Assembly: GCA_035276475.1 (NCBI GenBank)
Contig: DATELQ010000142.1
Span: forward strand, 7,449-71,448
Reading direction: 5' to 3'
Length of the DNA: 64,000 nt
Source of the DNA: DATDFB01 sp035276475
Lineage (GTDB): Bacteria; Acidobacteriota; Thermoanaerobaculia; Gp7-AA8
In this document: positions 10,947 to 22,672 of the stretch, piece by piece
Position numbering within the stretch: the stretch's first letter is position 1
How the letters are laid out: each line of letters begins with the position of its first letter
The notes under the pieces: generated by a model
The model's database searches: none
What the model saw: the letters and a program-made list of their open reading frames with translations, nothing else
Told to the model about the DNA's origin: nothing
Position numbers and translations under genes: made by a program

Positions 10947-13900
10947 ATCTCGATCGTCGTCGGCAATCCCTCGTTGACCGTCACGCTCGTCGAATTCACC
11001 ACCCGATCGGTCTGGTCCAGCACCTCCAGGCGGAACGTCCCCGGCGCGACGTTCTGCAGCGTCGTCACGCCCGGCGCGGCCAGGAGCGGGTACGTCCCCG
11101 CGTTGAGCCCCAGGCGGGCGTAAGGCAGACCGCTGCCGTCGATCAGGCGGATGCGGAGGTTGCCCGACGAGCTCTTCGACTTGACGAAGAGCGTTCCGCC
11201 CGGGGTCATCGGCACGTTCTGCGCCGGCGACGGCGACGACACCGTAACCGTCTTGATGGCGTAGCCGGTCGCGTACAGCGTCACGCGATACGCGCCCGGC
11301 GCCAGGTCGAGCGTCAGCTCCTGCGGGTTCGGATTGAAACTGAAGCCGCTGTCGATCGTGCGTCCCTGCATGTCCATGACGTGCGGCGTGGCCGCGAGGA
11401 GGCGGCCGTCGCGGCCGTCGACCACGCGCAGCGTCACGCCGGCCGACGGGGAGAGCTTCAGCTCCACGTCCGCGGGCGCGTCCTGCACGTCGATGTCCTT
11501 CAGGGAGTGGCCGAAGCCGTCCTTGCTGGCGTTGATCTCGTACGAGCCGCGGGCGACCGTGTCGAGGATGAAGTTGCCGCCGGCGTCCGTCATCGCCGCC
11601 CGCGAGGCGAACGGCGTATCAGTGCCGGTTGCGCGGATCTCCACGCGCGCGTCGGCGAGCGGCTGCTGGTTCGTCGCGTCGACCACCCGCCCGCGCACCG
11701 TGCTGACGCGGATGTCGATGTCGAACGTCCCCGAGCCCTTCACCTCGTACGACGTCGTGAACGGCGCCGTGCGCTCGAAATCGATGACCTGCACGTTGTA
11801 CGTGCCGTCGGCGAGGCCGCTGATCTGGTAGTTGCCGCTCCCGTCCGCGGTCGTGCTGGCGTTCGTCTGCGCTTTCCCCGCTTTCGGGAAGAACAGGACC
11901 ATGGCGTTGTGCAGCGGCTGGCCGCCGCGGGTGATGTGGCCGCGCACGACGGTGTCGGACTGGAACTCGATGTCCGCGGTGGCGCTGCCGCCAGCGTCGA
12001 GCACCACGGTCTTCGGCTCCGACGACTTTCCGCCGCCGCCGAACGGCCCGCCGACGCGCGCGACGACGCGCACGGTGCCGGTGGGCGCTCCTTCGATGCG
12101 ATAGTTGCCGCCTGCGTCGACGGGCGCCGAGGAACTGCCGGTGCCCGCGCCCGACGCCATCACGTTGGCCTGCTGCAGCTCCTCGGCCGTCAGTCCGCTG
12201 ACGTGGCCGGTGATCGTGCCGCCGCTCTTCATCGTCACGCGCACCGGCGCGCCGGTGCTGACGTCGACGTCGCGCGCCACGCCGTTCGCGTAGCCGCTCT
12301 TCGCCGCGTTGAACGTGTAGTGTCCCGGCGCGAGCCCCTCGAAGAGGAAGTTGCCGCCGGCGTCGCTGTGCGCCTCGCGGCCGAACATGTTGTCGCTCGC
12401 CGATGTCGCCCGTACGAGCGCGTCGCCCACAGGTGCGCCGCCGTCCGTGACGACCATGCCGGAGACGCGCAGGCCCGACGAGAGCTGCACGTCGCTGCGC
12501 ACTTCCTTCCCCGTCAGGTTGACGGACCGCGTTTCGGTCACGTAGCCGCTGAGCGAATAGCTGAACGACTTCTCGCCCGGCTCCAGCGCCTCGATCGTGT
12601 ACTCGCCCTGCGGATCGGTGACGACGGTGCTGCCCATCGTGTCGAAACGCATCACCCGGCCGCCGCGCGAAGTCTGCTCGGGCGAGACGGTGACGCCGGA
12701 GAGCGGCTCGCCGGACTGCCCGGTGACTTTGCCCGTCAGCTTCACGCCCGTCTCGAGCTCCACCGTCACCTCGGGCGCCGTCTTCCCTTCCTCGACTTCG
12801 ATGTTCGGCACGCGCCCCGCCGTGTAGCCGGGGGCGTTGACGACGACCTGCGTCGGCCCGGGCCGCACGTTGTCGAGCGTGAACGCGCCGTCGTCATTCG
12901 TGAACGCCTTCAGCATCGGCGGCGTCTGGATGACCATGCCGCCGCCGCCGCGCGACGTCGACACTCCCGCTTGGAACGACGACACCGGCTGGTGCGTGGC
13001 TTTATCAACGACGTGCCCGGTGATGCGCCCGCCCGGCGGCAGCTCGATGTTGACGTCCCTCGCCGGCGCCGTGACCTGGCGCATCTCCTGGATGAACGCC
13101 TCCTGCTTGTTGGCGATGAGCATCATCGACCCCGGCGAGAGATCGGTGAGGCGAAACGAGCCGTCCGGCCCGGTCATCGTCGACTGCATCCCCTCGGTCA
13201 TCGACATCGTGGCGATGTTGACGCCGTCCACGCCGGCGCCGCCGCGCGTGACGCGGCCGGTGATCTCGACGCCCGGCTCGACGACGATGTCGACCGGCTT
13301 CATCCCCGCCGCGACCTGCTGCGCGCGCAGCGTCTTCGACGCGAAGCCTTCGGCCTTGACGACGACGTCGTAGCGCCCTTCCTTGACGCGCACGACGAAC
13401 GTGCCGTCGCCGCCGGAGCGGACCTGGTCATCGTTCTGCCGGTTGTTTGCGAAGGCCATGATGCGGCGGAACTGTCCGCCCGGATCGTTCGTCGACTCGT
13501 TAAGCTCGACGGCGGCGTTCGCCACCGGCTTGTTGTTCTTGTCGAGCACGCGCCCGGCGAAGGCGATGCCGCGCGGGATCGTCAGGGTGATGCCGCTCTT
13601 TTTCTCGCCGGGATGGACGCGCATCGACGCCGTGTGCGCTGACGGGTAGCCCTTCTTCGCCGCGTCGACGATGACGTCGTGCTCGGTCTGTACGTCGCGC
13701 GCGACGAAGCGGCCGTCGGGACCGCTGTAGACGCCGCGCGCGCCGGGGCGGCCGAACATCATCGTCAGGTTCATCGCCTCGCGCGACGCGGCGCGCGTGG
13801 TCACGTGCGCGGCTGCGACCGGGCGCTTGTCTTCGTCGACGACCGTGCCGGTAATCGTGCCGAGGGGCATGGCGTAGAGCGGCTTCTGAACGGTGCGGCC

Positions 13901-14941
13901 GGCGACGAGAGCGACCTCGACCCGCGGGAGGTTATAGCCGGGGCGGTCGGACATCACGCCGAACGTGCCGGGGAGGATGTTCGCAATCGTGAACGCGCCC
14001 TTCGCGTCGGAGATCGCGGAGTGCAGGATCTCGCTGCCGCCCATGTTGAAGCCGCCGGACATCAGCGTGACGTAGGCGCCGGCGACCGGCTGCTGGGTCT
14101 TGGAGTCGACGACGGTGCCGCTGAGCGTCGCCGCCTTGGCGAGCTTCATTGTCACGGCCCCGTCGGTGTGGGCGCGGTGCGCGGCGCGCGCGCCGGCGCG
14201 GGCCTCGACGTCCTGCCAGTCTTTCTTGGCGTGCGCGATCGTGAAGGTGCCGTCGTCAGCGGTTTTGCCGGCCGGCCAGTGGTCGATATAGACGTCAGCG
14301 CCGCCGACCGCCGTCGTGCCATCCTCGGCGACGACGCGGCCGGAGATCTTCACGCCGGCGTTGAGCGCGCGATCGGGCGACAGGCGCGACGGGTCGCGCA
14401 GCATGGTCTCGCTGAACGCCGCGTAGTCGGGATGGATGACGACGAGGCGGTTCGCCCACTTCGAGGGATCGGGGACGGAGTATTTGCCGTTGGCGTCGGT
14501 GACGGCGACGACGTCGGCGGCCGTGCCGCCGGTCCAGTAGACGGTGGCGTGCGCGACCGGCTTGCCGTTCGCGGTGATCGTTCCGGTCTTCGCCACGGCG
14601 CGAGTCAGGACAATGGCGCCGGCCTCGTCATTGGCGGCGCTCCAGCTCGACTCCGGCGCGTAGCCGGCGGCGTCGACGCGGAGCTCGACGAAGCTCTGCT
14701 CTTTCGGCACCTCGGCGCGGAAGCTGCCGTCGTTGCCGGTCGAGGCGGTCGTGAGCGCGTTGCGCTGCGGCGTAGCCGAGGCGATGCGCAGGCGCCGCGC
14801 CTCGATGGTCTCGGGCGCGTAGACGGAGATCTTTGCCCCGACGACCGGCTGGCCGTCGCCGTTCATGACGGTGCCGGTGACGGCGGCGAAGGTGGGAACG
14901 GCGAGAAGAAATGCGAATAGCGAGGACGCAGCGCGGCGCAT
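10943..14941 (-). CDS. Giant secreted protein of ~15 carboxypeptidase-regulatory-like modules
   Basis: The product is 1332 residues with a signal peptide (MRRAASSLFAFLLAVPTFA) and an excellent ribosome site (GGAGGGACT) directly before the ATG at 14941. Nearly all of it is a chain of 80-90-residue beta-sandwich modules of the CarboxypepD_reg type; I count thirteen clear starts, e.g. TGTVMNGDGQPVVGAKI, SGTVVDSKTQQPVAGAYV, RGRVVDATNQQPLADARV, plus two diverged ones at the end. No catalytic domain, TonB plug, porin barrel, LPXTG or PEP-CTERM signal is visible. Such modules usually bind polysaccharide or act as spacers at the cell surface. Probably an extracellular or outer-membrane-associated adhesion or scaffold protein; the partner is unknown. 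Confidence 0.9.
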   Translation of the reverse strand: MRRAASSLFAFLLAVPTFAAVTGTVMNGDGQPVVGAKISVYAPETIEARRLRIASATPQRNALTTASTGNDGSFRAEVPKEQSFVELRVDAAGYAPESSWSAANDEAGAIVLTRAVAKTGTITANGKPVAHATVYWTGGTAADVVAVTDANGKYSVPDPSKWANRLVVIHPDYAAFSETMLRDPSRLSPDRALNAGVKISGRVVAEDGTTAVGGADVYIDHWPAGKTADDGTFTIAHAKKDWQDVEARAGARAAHRAHTDGAVTMKLAKAATLSGTVVDSKTQQPVAGAYVTLMSGGFNMGGSEILHSAISDAKGAFTIANILPGTFGVMSDRPGYNLPRVEVALVAGRTVQKPLYAMPLGTITGTVVDEDKRPVAAAHVTTRAASREAMNLTMMFGRPGARGVYSGPDGRFVARDVQTEHDVIVDAAKKGYPSAHTASMRVHPGEKKSGITLTIPRGIAFAGRVLDKNNKPVANAAVELNESTNDPGGQFRRIMAFANNRQNDDQVRSGGDGTFVVRVKEGRYDVVVKAEGFASKTLRAQQVAAGMKPVDIVVEPGVEITGRVTRGGAGVDGVNIATMSMTEGMQSTMTGPDGSFRLTDLSPGSMMLIANKQEAFIQEMRQVTAPARDVNIELPPGGRITGHVVDKATHQPVSSFQAGVSTSRGGGGMVIQTPPMLKAFTNDDGAFTLDNVRPGPTQVVVNAPGYTAGRVPNIEVEEGKTAPEVTVELETGVKLTGKVTGQSGEPLSGVTVSPEQTSRGGRVMRFDTMGSTVVTDPQGEYTIEALEPGEKSFSYSLSGYVTETRSVNLTGKEVRSDVQLSSGLRVSGMVVTDGGAPVGDALVRATSASDNMFGREAHSDAGGNFLFEGLAPGHYTFNAAKSGYANGVARDVDVSTGAPVRVTMKSGGTITGHVSGLTAEELQQANVMASGAGTGSSSAPVDAGGNYRIEGAPTGTVRVVARVGGPFGGGGKSSEPKTVVLDAGGSATADIEFQSDTVVRGHITRGGQPLHNAMVLFFPKAGKAQTNASTTADGSGNYQISGLADGTYNVQVIDFERTAPFTTSYEVKGSGTFDIDIRVSTVRGRVVDATNQQPLADARVEIRATGTDTPFASRAAMTDAGGNFILDTVARGSYEINASKDGFGHSLKDIDVQDAPADVELKLSPSAGVTLRVVDGRDGRLLAATPHVMDMQGRTIDSGFSFNPNPQELTLDLAPGAYRVTLYATGYAIKTVTVSSPSPAQNVPMTPGGTLFVKSKSSSGNLRIRLIDGSGLPYARLGLNAGTYPLLAAPGVTTLQNVAPGTFRLEVLDQTDRVVNSTSVTVNEGLPTTIEI

Positions 14942-15016
14942 AGTCCCTCCGGAAGGGTTCAAGATTTGCCGTTTAGACGGAAAATTAAGACCGAGGTTCT
15001 GCTGTTGCTCGCGGCC

Positions 15017-15376
15017 ATGAGAACGGCCATTGTCACTCTGATCGTCGCAGCGTGTACGACGCCGATGCAATTTCGCGTAATCGACAAGGGAGGCTACGGC
15101 ACCGAGGAGTCGACGAAGCCGTCGATCGCAGTGCAGGGCTCGGTCGTCACGCTGAACCTCGGCCGGCACATGACCGGCGGCTGGTCGATCGAGCCGCTCG
15201 AGGTCACGGGGGACGCGAATCTCCTCATCGTGAAGACGAAGGTGAACCGCCCCGCGACCGGCGCCATGGTGACGCAGGCGCTGACGTCGCCGTACGTGAA
15301 GATCGACGTCGGCGTGCAGCCGAAGAAGGTGCGCTGGATGGAGGAGAACGGCGAGCTGGTGGCGGAGGCGCCGTGA
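15017..15376 (+). CDS. PrcB-like lipoprotein
   Basis: From the ATG at 15017 the product is 119 residues with a short lipoprotein signal ending VAAC, so the mature protein should be lipidated at that Cys. The mature part contains TLNLGRHMTGGWSIEP and TQALTSPYVKIDV, which resemble the PrcB C-terminal domain, named from a spirochaete protease-complex subunit. The gene overlaps the next one (GTGA). A TTG at 14966 would extend it by 17 residues and destroy the signal shape, so I reject it. Function beyond a likely periplasmic binding role is unknown. Confidence 0.75.
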   Translation: MRTAIVTLIVAACTTPMQFRVIDKGGYGTEESTKPSIAVQGSVVTLNLGRHMTGGWSIEPLEVTGDANLLIVKTKVNRPATGAMVTQALTSPYVKIDVGVQPKKVRWMEENGELVAEAP

Positions 15377-16233
15377 AGTCGCGCCCGCTGCGCCAGACGA
15401 TGCTCCGCGAGCGCCTCGACGAGCTCGTCGCGACGTTCGACGTGTCGACGATCTCCCCCGACCCGCTGGAGCTCGTGCGGCGCTACAGCGATCCGCTCGA
15501 TCAGGAGGTGGCAGGGCTGATCGCGGCGGCGTTCGCGTACGGGCGGGCGGAGATCATTGTGGCGAATATCGGTTCCGTTCTCGCGAAGATGGGACCCTCT
15601 CCGTTTGCGTACGTGAAGCGCTTCCCGGCTAGCGGTTGGCGGTTAGGGGAGTTCACGCACCGTTTTCACAAGACGGCCGATCTCGTCGCCTTTCTCGAAT
15701 GCCTTTCGGCGGCAATCGCAAAGCACGGATCCCTCGGCGAGCTTTTCCGAAAGTGCTACGACGATCGTGACGCGGACATCGGTCCATCGCTGACCCGCTT
15801 CATCGACGAGTTGCGCTCCCGCAACCGCCAATCGCTACGCGCCAACCGCTCCTCGCTGCAATACCTCCTCACGAGCCCCCGCGACGGCTCCGCCTGCAAG
15901 CGCATGCTCCTCTACCTCCGCTGGATGGTCCGCCGCACCCCGCCCGACCTGGGCCTCTGGACCTTCGTCGACCCCGCAAAGCTCCTGATGCCGGTCGACA
16001 CCCACATCCACCGCATCGCCACCTTCCTCGGCCTGAACCGCCGCAAGAGCGCCGACTGGAAGACCGCCCGCGCCCTCACCGCGCGCTTGGCGAAGTTCGA
16101 CGCTGCCGATCCCATCCGCTACGACTTCGCGTTGTGCCGGCTCGGAATTCTGGATCTTTGCAGCCGGAAGCGGCGCAAGGAGAACTGCGACGTCTGTTTG
16201 TTGAGGGATGTCTGCCGGTTTCCGGTCGTATGA
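15373..16233 (+). CDS. TIGR02757 (DUF2400) family protein
   Basis: The 286-residue protein matches the TIGR02757/DUF2400 family: DQEVAGLIAAAFAYGRAEII near the start, SPRDGSACKRMLLYLRWMVR, LLMPVDTHIHRIATFLGL in the middle, and YDFALCRLGILDLC with C-terminal Cys residues (CSRKRRKENCDVC...C) that look able to bind metal. The family resembles helix-hairpin-helix DNA glycosylases at the C-terminus, but its function is not known. Start is the GTG overlapping the stop of the lipoprotein gene. Two segments (about residues 87-93 and 150-159) are encoded by copies of a palindromic repeat that also occurs in the protease gene at 7.4 kb. Confidence 0.88.
   Translation: MKSRPLRQTMLRERLDELVATFDVSTISPDPLELVRRYSDPLDQEVAGLIAAAFAYGRAEIIVANIGSVLAKMGPSPFAYVKRFPASGWRLGEFTHRFHKTADLVAFLECLSAAIAKHGSLGELFRKCYDDRDADIGPSLTRFIDELRSRNRQSLRANRSSLQYLLTSPRDGSACKRMLLYLRWMVRRTPPDLGLWTFVDPAKLLMPVDTHIHRIATFLGLNRRKSADWKTARALTARLAKFDAADPIRYDFALCRLGILDLCSRKRRKENCDVCLLRDVCRFPVV
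15631..15647 (+). repeat. Palindromic repeat arm, copy in TIGR02757 gene
   Basis: AGCGGTTGGCGGTTAGG; its reverse complement matches 7381-7397 at 16 of 17 positions. It encodes SGWRL, the same frame and nearly the same peptide as SAWRL at 7363. Confidence 0.65.
15821..15850 (+). repeat. Palindromic repeat, opposite arm in TIGR02757 gene
   Basis: Contains AACCGCCAATCGCTA (15823-15837), identical to 7384-7398, and encodes NRQSLRANR against NRQSLTANR in the protease. With the arm at 15631 it forms an inverted pair about 175 bp apart. Confidence 0.65.
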
Positions 16234-16245
16234 TTTTCTGATCCG

Positions 16246-18384
16246 ATGCTCCGGCATCTTCTGCCGTTCCTGATCGGCGCCGTCTCGATCGCTGCCGGCG
16301 CGGCGAACGTCGCGTTGCCTAGCCCGCGCGACGGCAACGTCAACGGCATTGGCGGCGTGTTGTTTTGGCCCGGCGACATGTTCGGGTCCGACGGCGAACC
16401 GCGGCCGCTTGCAACGGCCGAGGGATGCGAAGCGCACCTCGTTCCGTATACCGAGCCTGACCGCGAGTTGGTGTATCCGTGCGGCAAGTGGTTCGTCCTT
16501 CCCTCGGCCGGCTATTACAGCCATTGGCTCGAGACCAAGGACCGCATCACGCCGACGATCGGGCTGATGCTTTATGGGCGAAAGCCGTTCAGCGGAGCCG
16601 GAATGGCCAGTGTCGTCCCGGTGGCTGCGGCTGGCCACGTGATGATCCCGCCCGGGAAAACCATGTCCGGCGACGAGGACCTGCGGTTCGTTTCGATCGA
16701 GTCGCGATACGGGTGGGGAACGCGCGTCTTCGATCGGCGCGTCGCCGCCGCGAAGTCGCACGCACCAGTGCAGATGCCGGTCGGGCGCGCCGTCGTCGGT
16801 CGCTTCGATCACAAGTCGAACGATGCGATTGCGCTTTCGCCTCCGCTCGAAATTGCGGATGGGAAAACGGCAGTCGTTTGGCCAATGCCTCCGGCCGAAA
16901 GCGATGTGCTTCTCGTCCTGGCGAGACCACCGGACGTACCAGCAAAGCCATTTCCGGTGCACCTGGTGCTCGATCAGCGTCCGCCGGACGTCCTGCTCAA
17001 CGCCTTCGAGCGCATCATCGCGATCTGGTACGGCGTCGCCGGGCGTCACGCGACGCTGTCGATGCAGTCCGACGCCGCGTATTGGCCGCCGCAGGAGATC
17101 AACCTCACGCGCGGCAAAGTGACGACGATCCGCTCGAGCATCCAGAGATTGCCGAAGGCGCACGTCTCCATCGTTGTCCCACCCGGTGCCGCAATCACGG
17201 AACCGATGTCGCTCGAAGCTGGGGGACGCTATGTGTCCGTCACCCCCGGCATGCACGTGCTGAACGATCTGCCGGCGCAGGCACTGAAGATCACGCTGTC
17301 GATCGGCGCGTGGAAGCTCTTGGAGCTTGCCGACCTCTCGTCGGGGCAGGATGCGAACGTCACCTTCGAGCTGAAGCCGATCGCCGTCACCGGCACCGTC
17401 TTTCATGGCGACGAGCGCGTTCCTGCCGAAATCGAGTTCCTCAACGACAAGGAATGGCGCACCGTCAAGACGAACGATCGCGGCGAGTTTGCGACGACGT
17501 TCTGGTGGCCGAAAGTACACACAGCTCGGATCAAGATCGCCAACCTGCCGCCGTACCTCGACACGTTTCGCGAAATCGTCGACAGCGATGTCGTCGACTT
17601 TCATGTGCCGCGCACGGATTACCTCGTCCGCGTCCGCGACGCCACAACCGGCAAAGGCATCGCCAACGCGCAGGTCAGCGTCGGCAACGACTCGCCGGAC
17701 ACGCGCGTCACCACGCAGCGCATCACTACCGATGCCGCCGGCGTCGCCGTCCTCCCACCTCTGCGCGGCGGAGATCTGATCCTCAACGCGTGGGCGGAGC
17801 ACTACGCGAGATCCGAGCCGCTGCGCGCCTCGGTCGACGATCGGCATCACGAACTGGAGATCGTTTTGAAGCCCGTTCCGACGGCGGCAACGCTGCAGTT
17901 GCGGCTGTCGAGCGGCGCCCCGGCCGCGCAGGCCGAGGCGTGGGCGTTCGATCGCGCGATGACGCCGCTGTGGCGCGGAACAGCGGATGAAGGCGGCCGG
18001 CTCGATCTGCCGGAGCTCACGAATCCGCTGCTCCTCGTCCGCCACCCCATGGCCGCCAGCACCATCCGCGCCCTCGCGCCGCACGACGAGGCCTGGACAC
18101 TCGACCCTCCGGCTGCGCCCCTGACCCTCGTCTCCAAGCCCGGCGTCGTCGTCGCGCTCTGGCTCGACGGCGTCAAGCTGACCGGCCCGCCGCTGACGTT
18201 TGCCGCTTGGTCGACGCCGATGACCACCGCGAACGGCCTTTGGGTCGCGCGCAACCTCCCCGCGAGGCCGCTCCGCGTTCTCCTGCTGCCGGGCTCGGCC
18301 TTCGGCTCGAACGCCTACGACGCCGTCGCCCGCTCGATCGATTATCCGTGGTCCGGGCCCGTCGCCGCGCCGGTCGTTCAATAA
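16246..18384 (+). CDS. Large secreted protein with carboxypeptidase-regulatory-like domains
   Basis: The 712-residue product has an N-terminal signal (MLRHLLPFLIGAVSIAAGAA). The first half has no match I recognise; the middle (about residues 380-540) has two modules of the CarboxypepD_reg kind (TGTVFHGDERVPAEIEF and VRVRDATTGKGIANAQVSVG). No catalytic motif is visible. The start has no Shine-Dalgarno but TATGAT ends 11 nt before it. It is probably exported and related in role to the 1332-residue protein at 10.9-14.9 kb, though the two are not adjacent or coupled. Confidence 0.8.
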   Translation: MLRHLLPFLIGAVSIAAGAANVALPSPRDGNVNGIGGVLFWPGDMFGSDGEPRPLATAEGCEAHLVPYTEPDRELVYPCGKWFVLPSAGYYSHWLETKDRITPTIGLMLYGRKPFSGAGMASVVPVAAAGHVMIPPGKTMSGDEDLRFVSIESRYGWGTRVFDRRVAAAKSHAPVQMPVGRAVVGRFDHKSNDAIALSPPLEIADGKTAVVWPMPPAESDVLLVLARPPDVPAKPFPVHLVLDQRPPDVLLNAFERIIAIWYGVAGRHATLSMQSDAAYWPPQEINLTRGKVTTIRSSIQRLPKAHVSIVVPPGAAITEPMSLEAGGRYVSVTPGMHVLNDLPAQALKITLSIGAWKLLELADLSSGQDANVTFELKPIAVTGTVFHGDERVPAEIEFLNDKEWRTVKTNDRGEFATTFWWPKVHTARIKIANLPPYLDTFREIVDSDVVDFHVPRTDYLVRVRDATTGKGIANAQVSVGNDSPDTRVTTQRITTDAAGVAVLPPLRGGDLILNAWAEHYARSEPLRASVDDRHHELEIVLKPVPTAATLQLRLSSGAPAAQAEAWAFDRAMTPLWRGTADEGGRLDLPELTNPLLLVRHPMAASTIRALAPHDEAWTLDPPAAPLTLVSKPGVVVALWLDGVKLTGPPLTFAAWSTPMTTANGLWVARNLPARPLRVLLLPGSAFGSNAYDAVARSIDYPWSGPVAAPVVQ

Positions 18385-18523
18385 TCCGCTCCTCAAATCC
18401 GGCGCATTGAACAAATCGCTGTGCATTCCGGAAGCGATTCAACCAACCGGACGTTTGCATTCAACGATTTAGATCGGCAACTGGCGCGGCACCCCCGTTG
18501 AATGCCCCTCGTCCACCTCGGCC
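18385..18523. other. Intergenic region before the PDZ histidine kinase
   Basis: 139 bp of lower GC between a secreted-protein gene and the two-component operon. It must hold the operon promoter, but I see no strong -35/-10 pair, sigma-54 site or hairpin terminator. Confidence 0.4.
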
Positions 18524-21249
18524 ATGCGACGCTCCGCTCTGCTCAACCTGCTGATCGTCCTGCTCACGCTGGCGATCGTGGCGGGCGCCTTCGCCTCCTT
18601 CCAGCGGAAGCGCTCCTCCTTTGAGCGGATCGACTTCACCTTCACCCGCCACAACGGCGTCATCGCGGTCAAGAACGTCGACCCCGGCAGCAACGCCGCG
18701 GCCGCGGGGATCAAGCCGGGCGACGAAATCTGGGTCATCGGCGACCAGCCCACGACTGAGATCGAAGGGCTGCAGAAGAGCCTCCGCCGTATCGGCCAGC
18801 GCGTCCCGATGATCGTCGCCCGTGACGGGCGCGCCTTCAGTCTCATCTACCGCGTCCCCGAGCTGAAGATCGACTACTCGTACCTCATCCTCAGCTTCAT
18901 CGGCTTCCTCTACCTCGCCATCGGCCTCTTCACCCTCTTCCGCGGCGGCCGGGGCGAGTCGACGCTCTTCTACCTCGTCACCCTCCTCTCCTTCATCGTC
19001 TACGTCTACACGCCCGCAGGCGACATCGACTTCAGCTACAAAGTCTTGGAGATCGTCGAGGAGCTGGCCACCATCCTCCTCCCGCCCATCACCCTCAACT
19101 TCTTCCTCGTCTTCCCGCGGCCGATCACGCGGCGGAAGTTGCTGCTCGCGGCGCTTTACCTCCCGCCGGCGCTGCTGGCGCTGTGGGACGCCGACCTCCT
19201 CGTCTTCTCCAACCGGCTCGCCATCGCAGCGCCGCTGAAGTCGCTCGACGTCATCCACCGCTGGGAGCTCGCCCACTTCGCCATCTACTTCACCCTCGCG
19301 GTCGTGGCGCTGGCCTACACCTACCGCACTGCCGCCGCCGTCGGGCGCAAGCAGATCAAGTGGATCTACCTCGGCATGATCGCCGGGTTCCTTCCGTTCC
19401 TCGCGGTCTACCTCGTGCCGTACCTTCTCATCGGTAAGGTCCAGCCGATCTACACGACCATCGCCATCCTGCCGCTGGCGCTGATCCCGCTCGCCTTCGC
19501 GGTGTCGATCCTCAAGTACAAGCTTTGGGACGTCGAGGTCGTGATCAAGGAGGCGCTGGCGTACGCCGTCGTCTTCGCCTTCGGCATGATCGCCTTCTCG
19601 ACGGTGAACCTCATCCTCTCGCACGTGATCGAGGAGCGCTCCGCGCTGGAGCGCAACTTCCTCGCCTTCACCTCGGGGCTCGTCATCGCCGGCGTGCTGA
19701 TCCCGGTCAAGGGGCGCATCGAGTCGGTCATCGAGATGTTCGTCTACCGCGAAAGCTACCGCCACCGCCGCGCCATGAGCGAGTTCGCGCAGGAGCTGGC
19801 CACGTTCCACGACGTGCACGAGCTGATCTCCATGATGCGCGAGCGCCTTCGCGCCGCCCTCGGCGTGGAGCGGATGAATCTCTACACGCTCGAAGGGGGC
19901 TCGCTCCTCATCTATCAAGAGGAGGACGGCGTGCCGCGCCGCGCCTCCGCCGCTGAATTCGGGCCGATGCCGGAGGACGGCCCGATGGTCTTGACCGAGC
20001 CGCGCCTCCCCGACGCCACGGAGAAGCCGTGGCTCCTCCTCCGCGCCGGCTACCGCTACGTCTTCCCGCTGCGCAACCGCGGCGAGCTCCAAGGCCTGCT
20101 GCTGCTCGGGACGCGCCGCGGCGAGGAGCCGCTCTCGCGCGACGACATCCACCTCGTCGGCTCGCTCTGCGCGCCGGTCGCGCTGGCGATCGAGAACTCG
20201 CGCCTCTACGGCCGCCTGCGCCGCCAGCTCGAGGAGATCCGCTCGCTCAAGGAGTACAACGAGAACATTATCGAGTCGTCATCGTCGGCGATCGCCGTCG
20301 TGGCGAACGACGGCACGATCCTCACTGCGAACAGGGCGTTTTGGGATCTCGTCGGGGGCGACGATGCCGACGCGTCGATCGAAGAGCTTTTCCCACCGTA
20401 CGAGATGCTGCGCAAGAGCGGAGCGCGCTCGATCTCGACCGACTTCGTGAACCGCGCCGGCGTGGAGAAAGAGGTGACCGTCACTTCCAGCCCGCTCAGC
20501 GCCGGCGACGTGGCCGACGGCGCGCGCGTCCTCGTCATCGGCGACGTCACGGAGCGCGTGCGCCTCGAGCGCGAGCTCCAGGACAAGGAGCGCCTCGCCT
20601 CCCTGGGCTTGTTAGCCGCCGGCGTCGCGCACGAAGTCAACACGCCGCTGACCGGCATCTCCTCGTACGCGCAACTCCTCCTTGCCGAGACGCCGCCTGA
20701 AGATCCGAAGTACCGGCTCCTCAAAAAAATGGAGCAGCAGTCGTTCCGCGCCTCTAGCCTCGTCAACAATCTGCTCGACCTCATCGCCAACCGGCCGCGC
20801 ACGCGCGAGATCGTCAACGTCCCGCAGCTCGTCAACGCCACGCTGGCGCTGCACGAGGACCTCCTGGAGAAGAAAAAAATCCAGGTCCACGTCGCGCCGA
20901 TGTCCGACGTCGTCGTGCACGGGAACTTTCACGACCTGCAGCAAGTTTTGACGAACGTTTTACTGAACGCCCGCGATGCTGTGCCCGAACGTGGCAACAT
21001 CTGGATCAACGTGGAGCAGTACGACGGGCAGGTCCGGATCCGTATCAAAGACGACGGCAAGGGAATCCCCGCCGAGCTGCAGGGACGGATCTTCGAGCCG
21101 CTGGTGACGACGAAGCGCGGGCAGGGGGGGACGGGGCTGGGGCTCGCCATCACGCGCCGGATCCTGCACGCGTCGAACGGAGACATCGCCGTGGAGAGTG
21201 CGCCGGGCGCCGGCGCGGAGTTTGTCGTCACCCTGCCGAGGCCGAGCTG

Positions 21250-21250
<1 letters not shown>
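18524..21250 (+). CDS. PDZ-containing polytopic histidine kinase
   Basis: The 908-residue kinase starts with one membrane segment (about 7-27), then a PDZ domain (about 38-110; NVDPGSNAAAAGIKPGDEIW is the peptide-groove signature), then a hydrophobic region with about eight membrane segments (about 120-400), a GAF domain (about 424-555), a PAS domain (about 580-680), HisKA with H703 in GVAHEVNTPLTG (NtrB-like), and HATPase ending with TGLGLAITRR. The PDZ lies on the extracytoplasmic side if the first segment is an anchor, so the kinase may sense exposed protein C-termini (inference). Its stop overlaps the start of the NtrC-type regulator (TGATG), a clear partner. Confidence 0.92.
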
Positions 21251-22659
<1,409 letters not shown>

Positions 22660-22672
22660 ACTCTGCGGTCGC

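Noticed and set aside
10316..13642. 1108-codon open frame antisense to the giant secreted protein
   Set aside because: Same composition artefact; the minus strand shows signal peptide, repeats and a perfect ribosome site.
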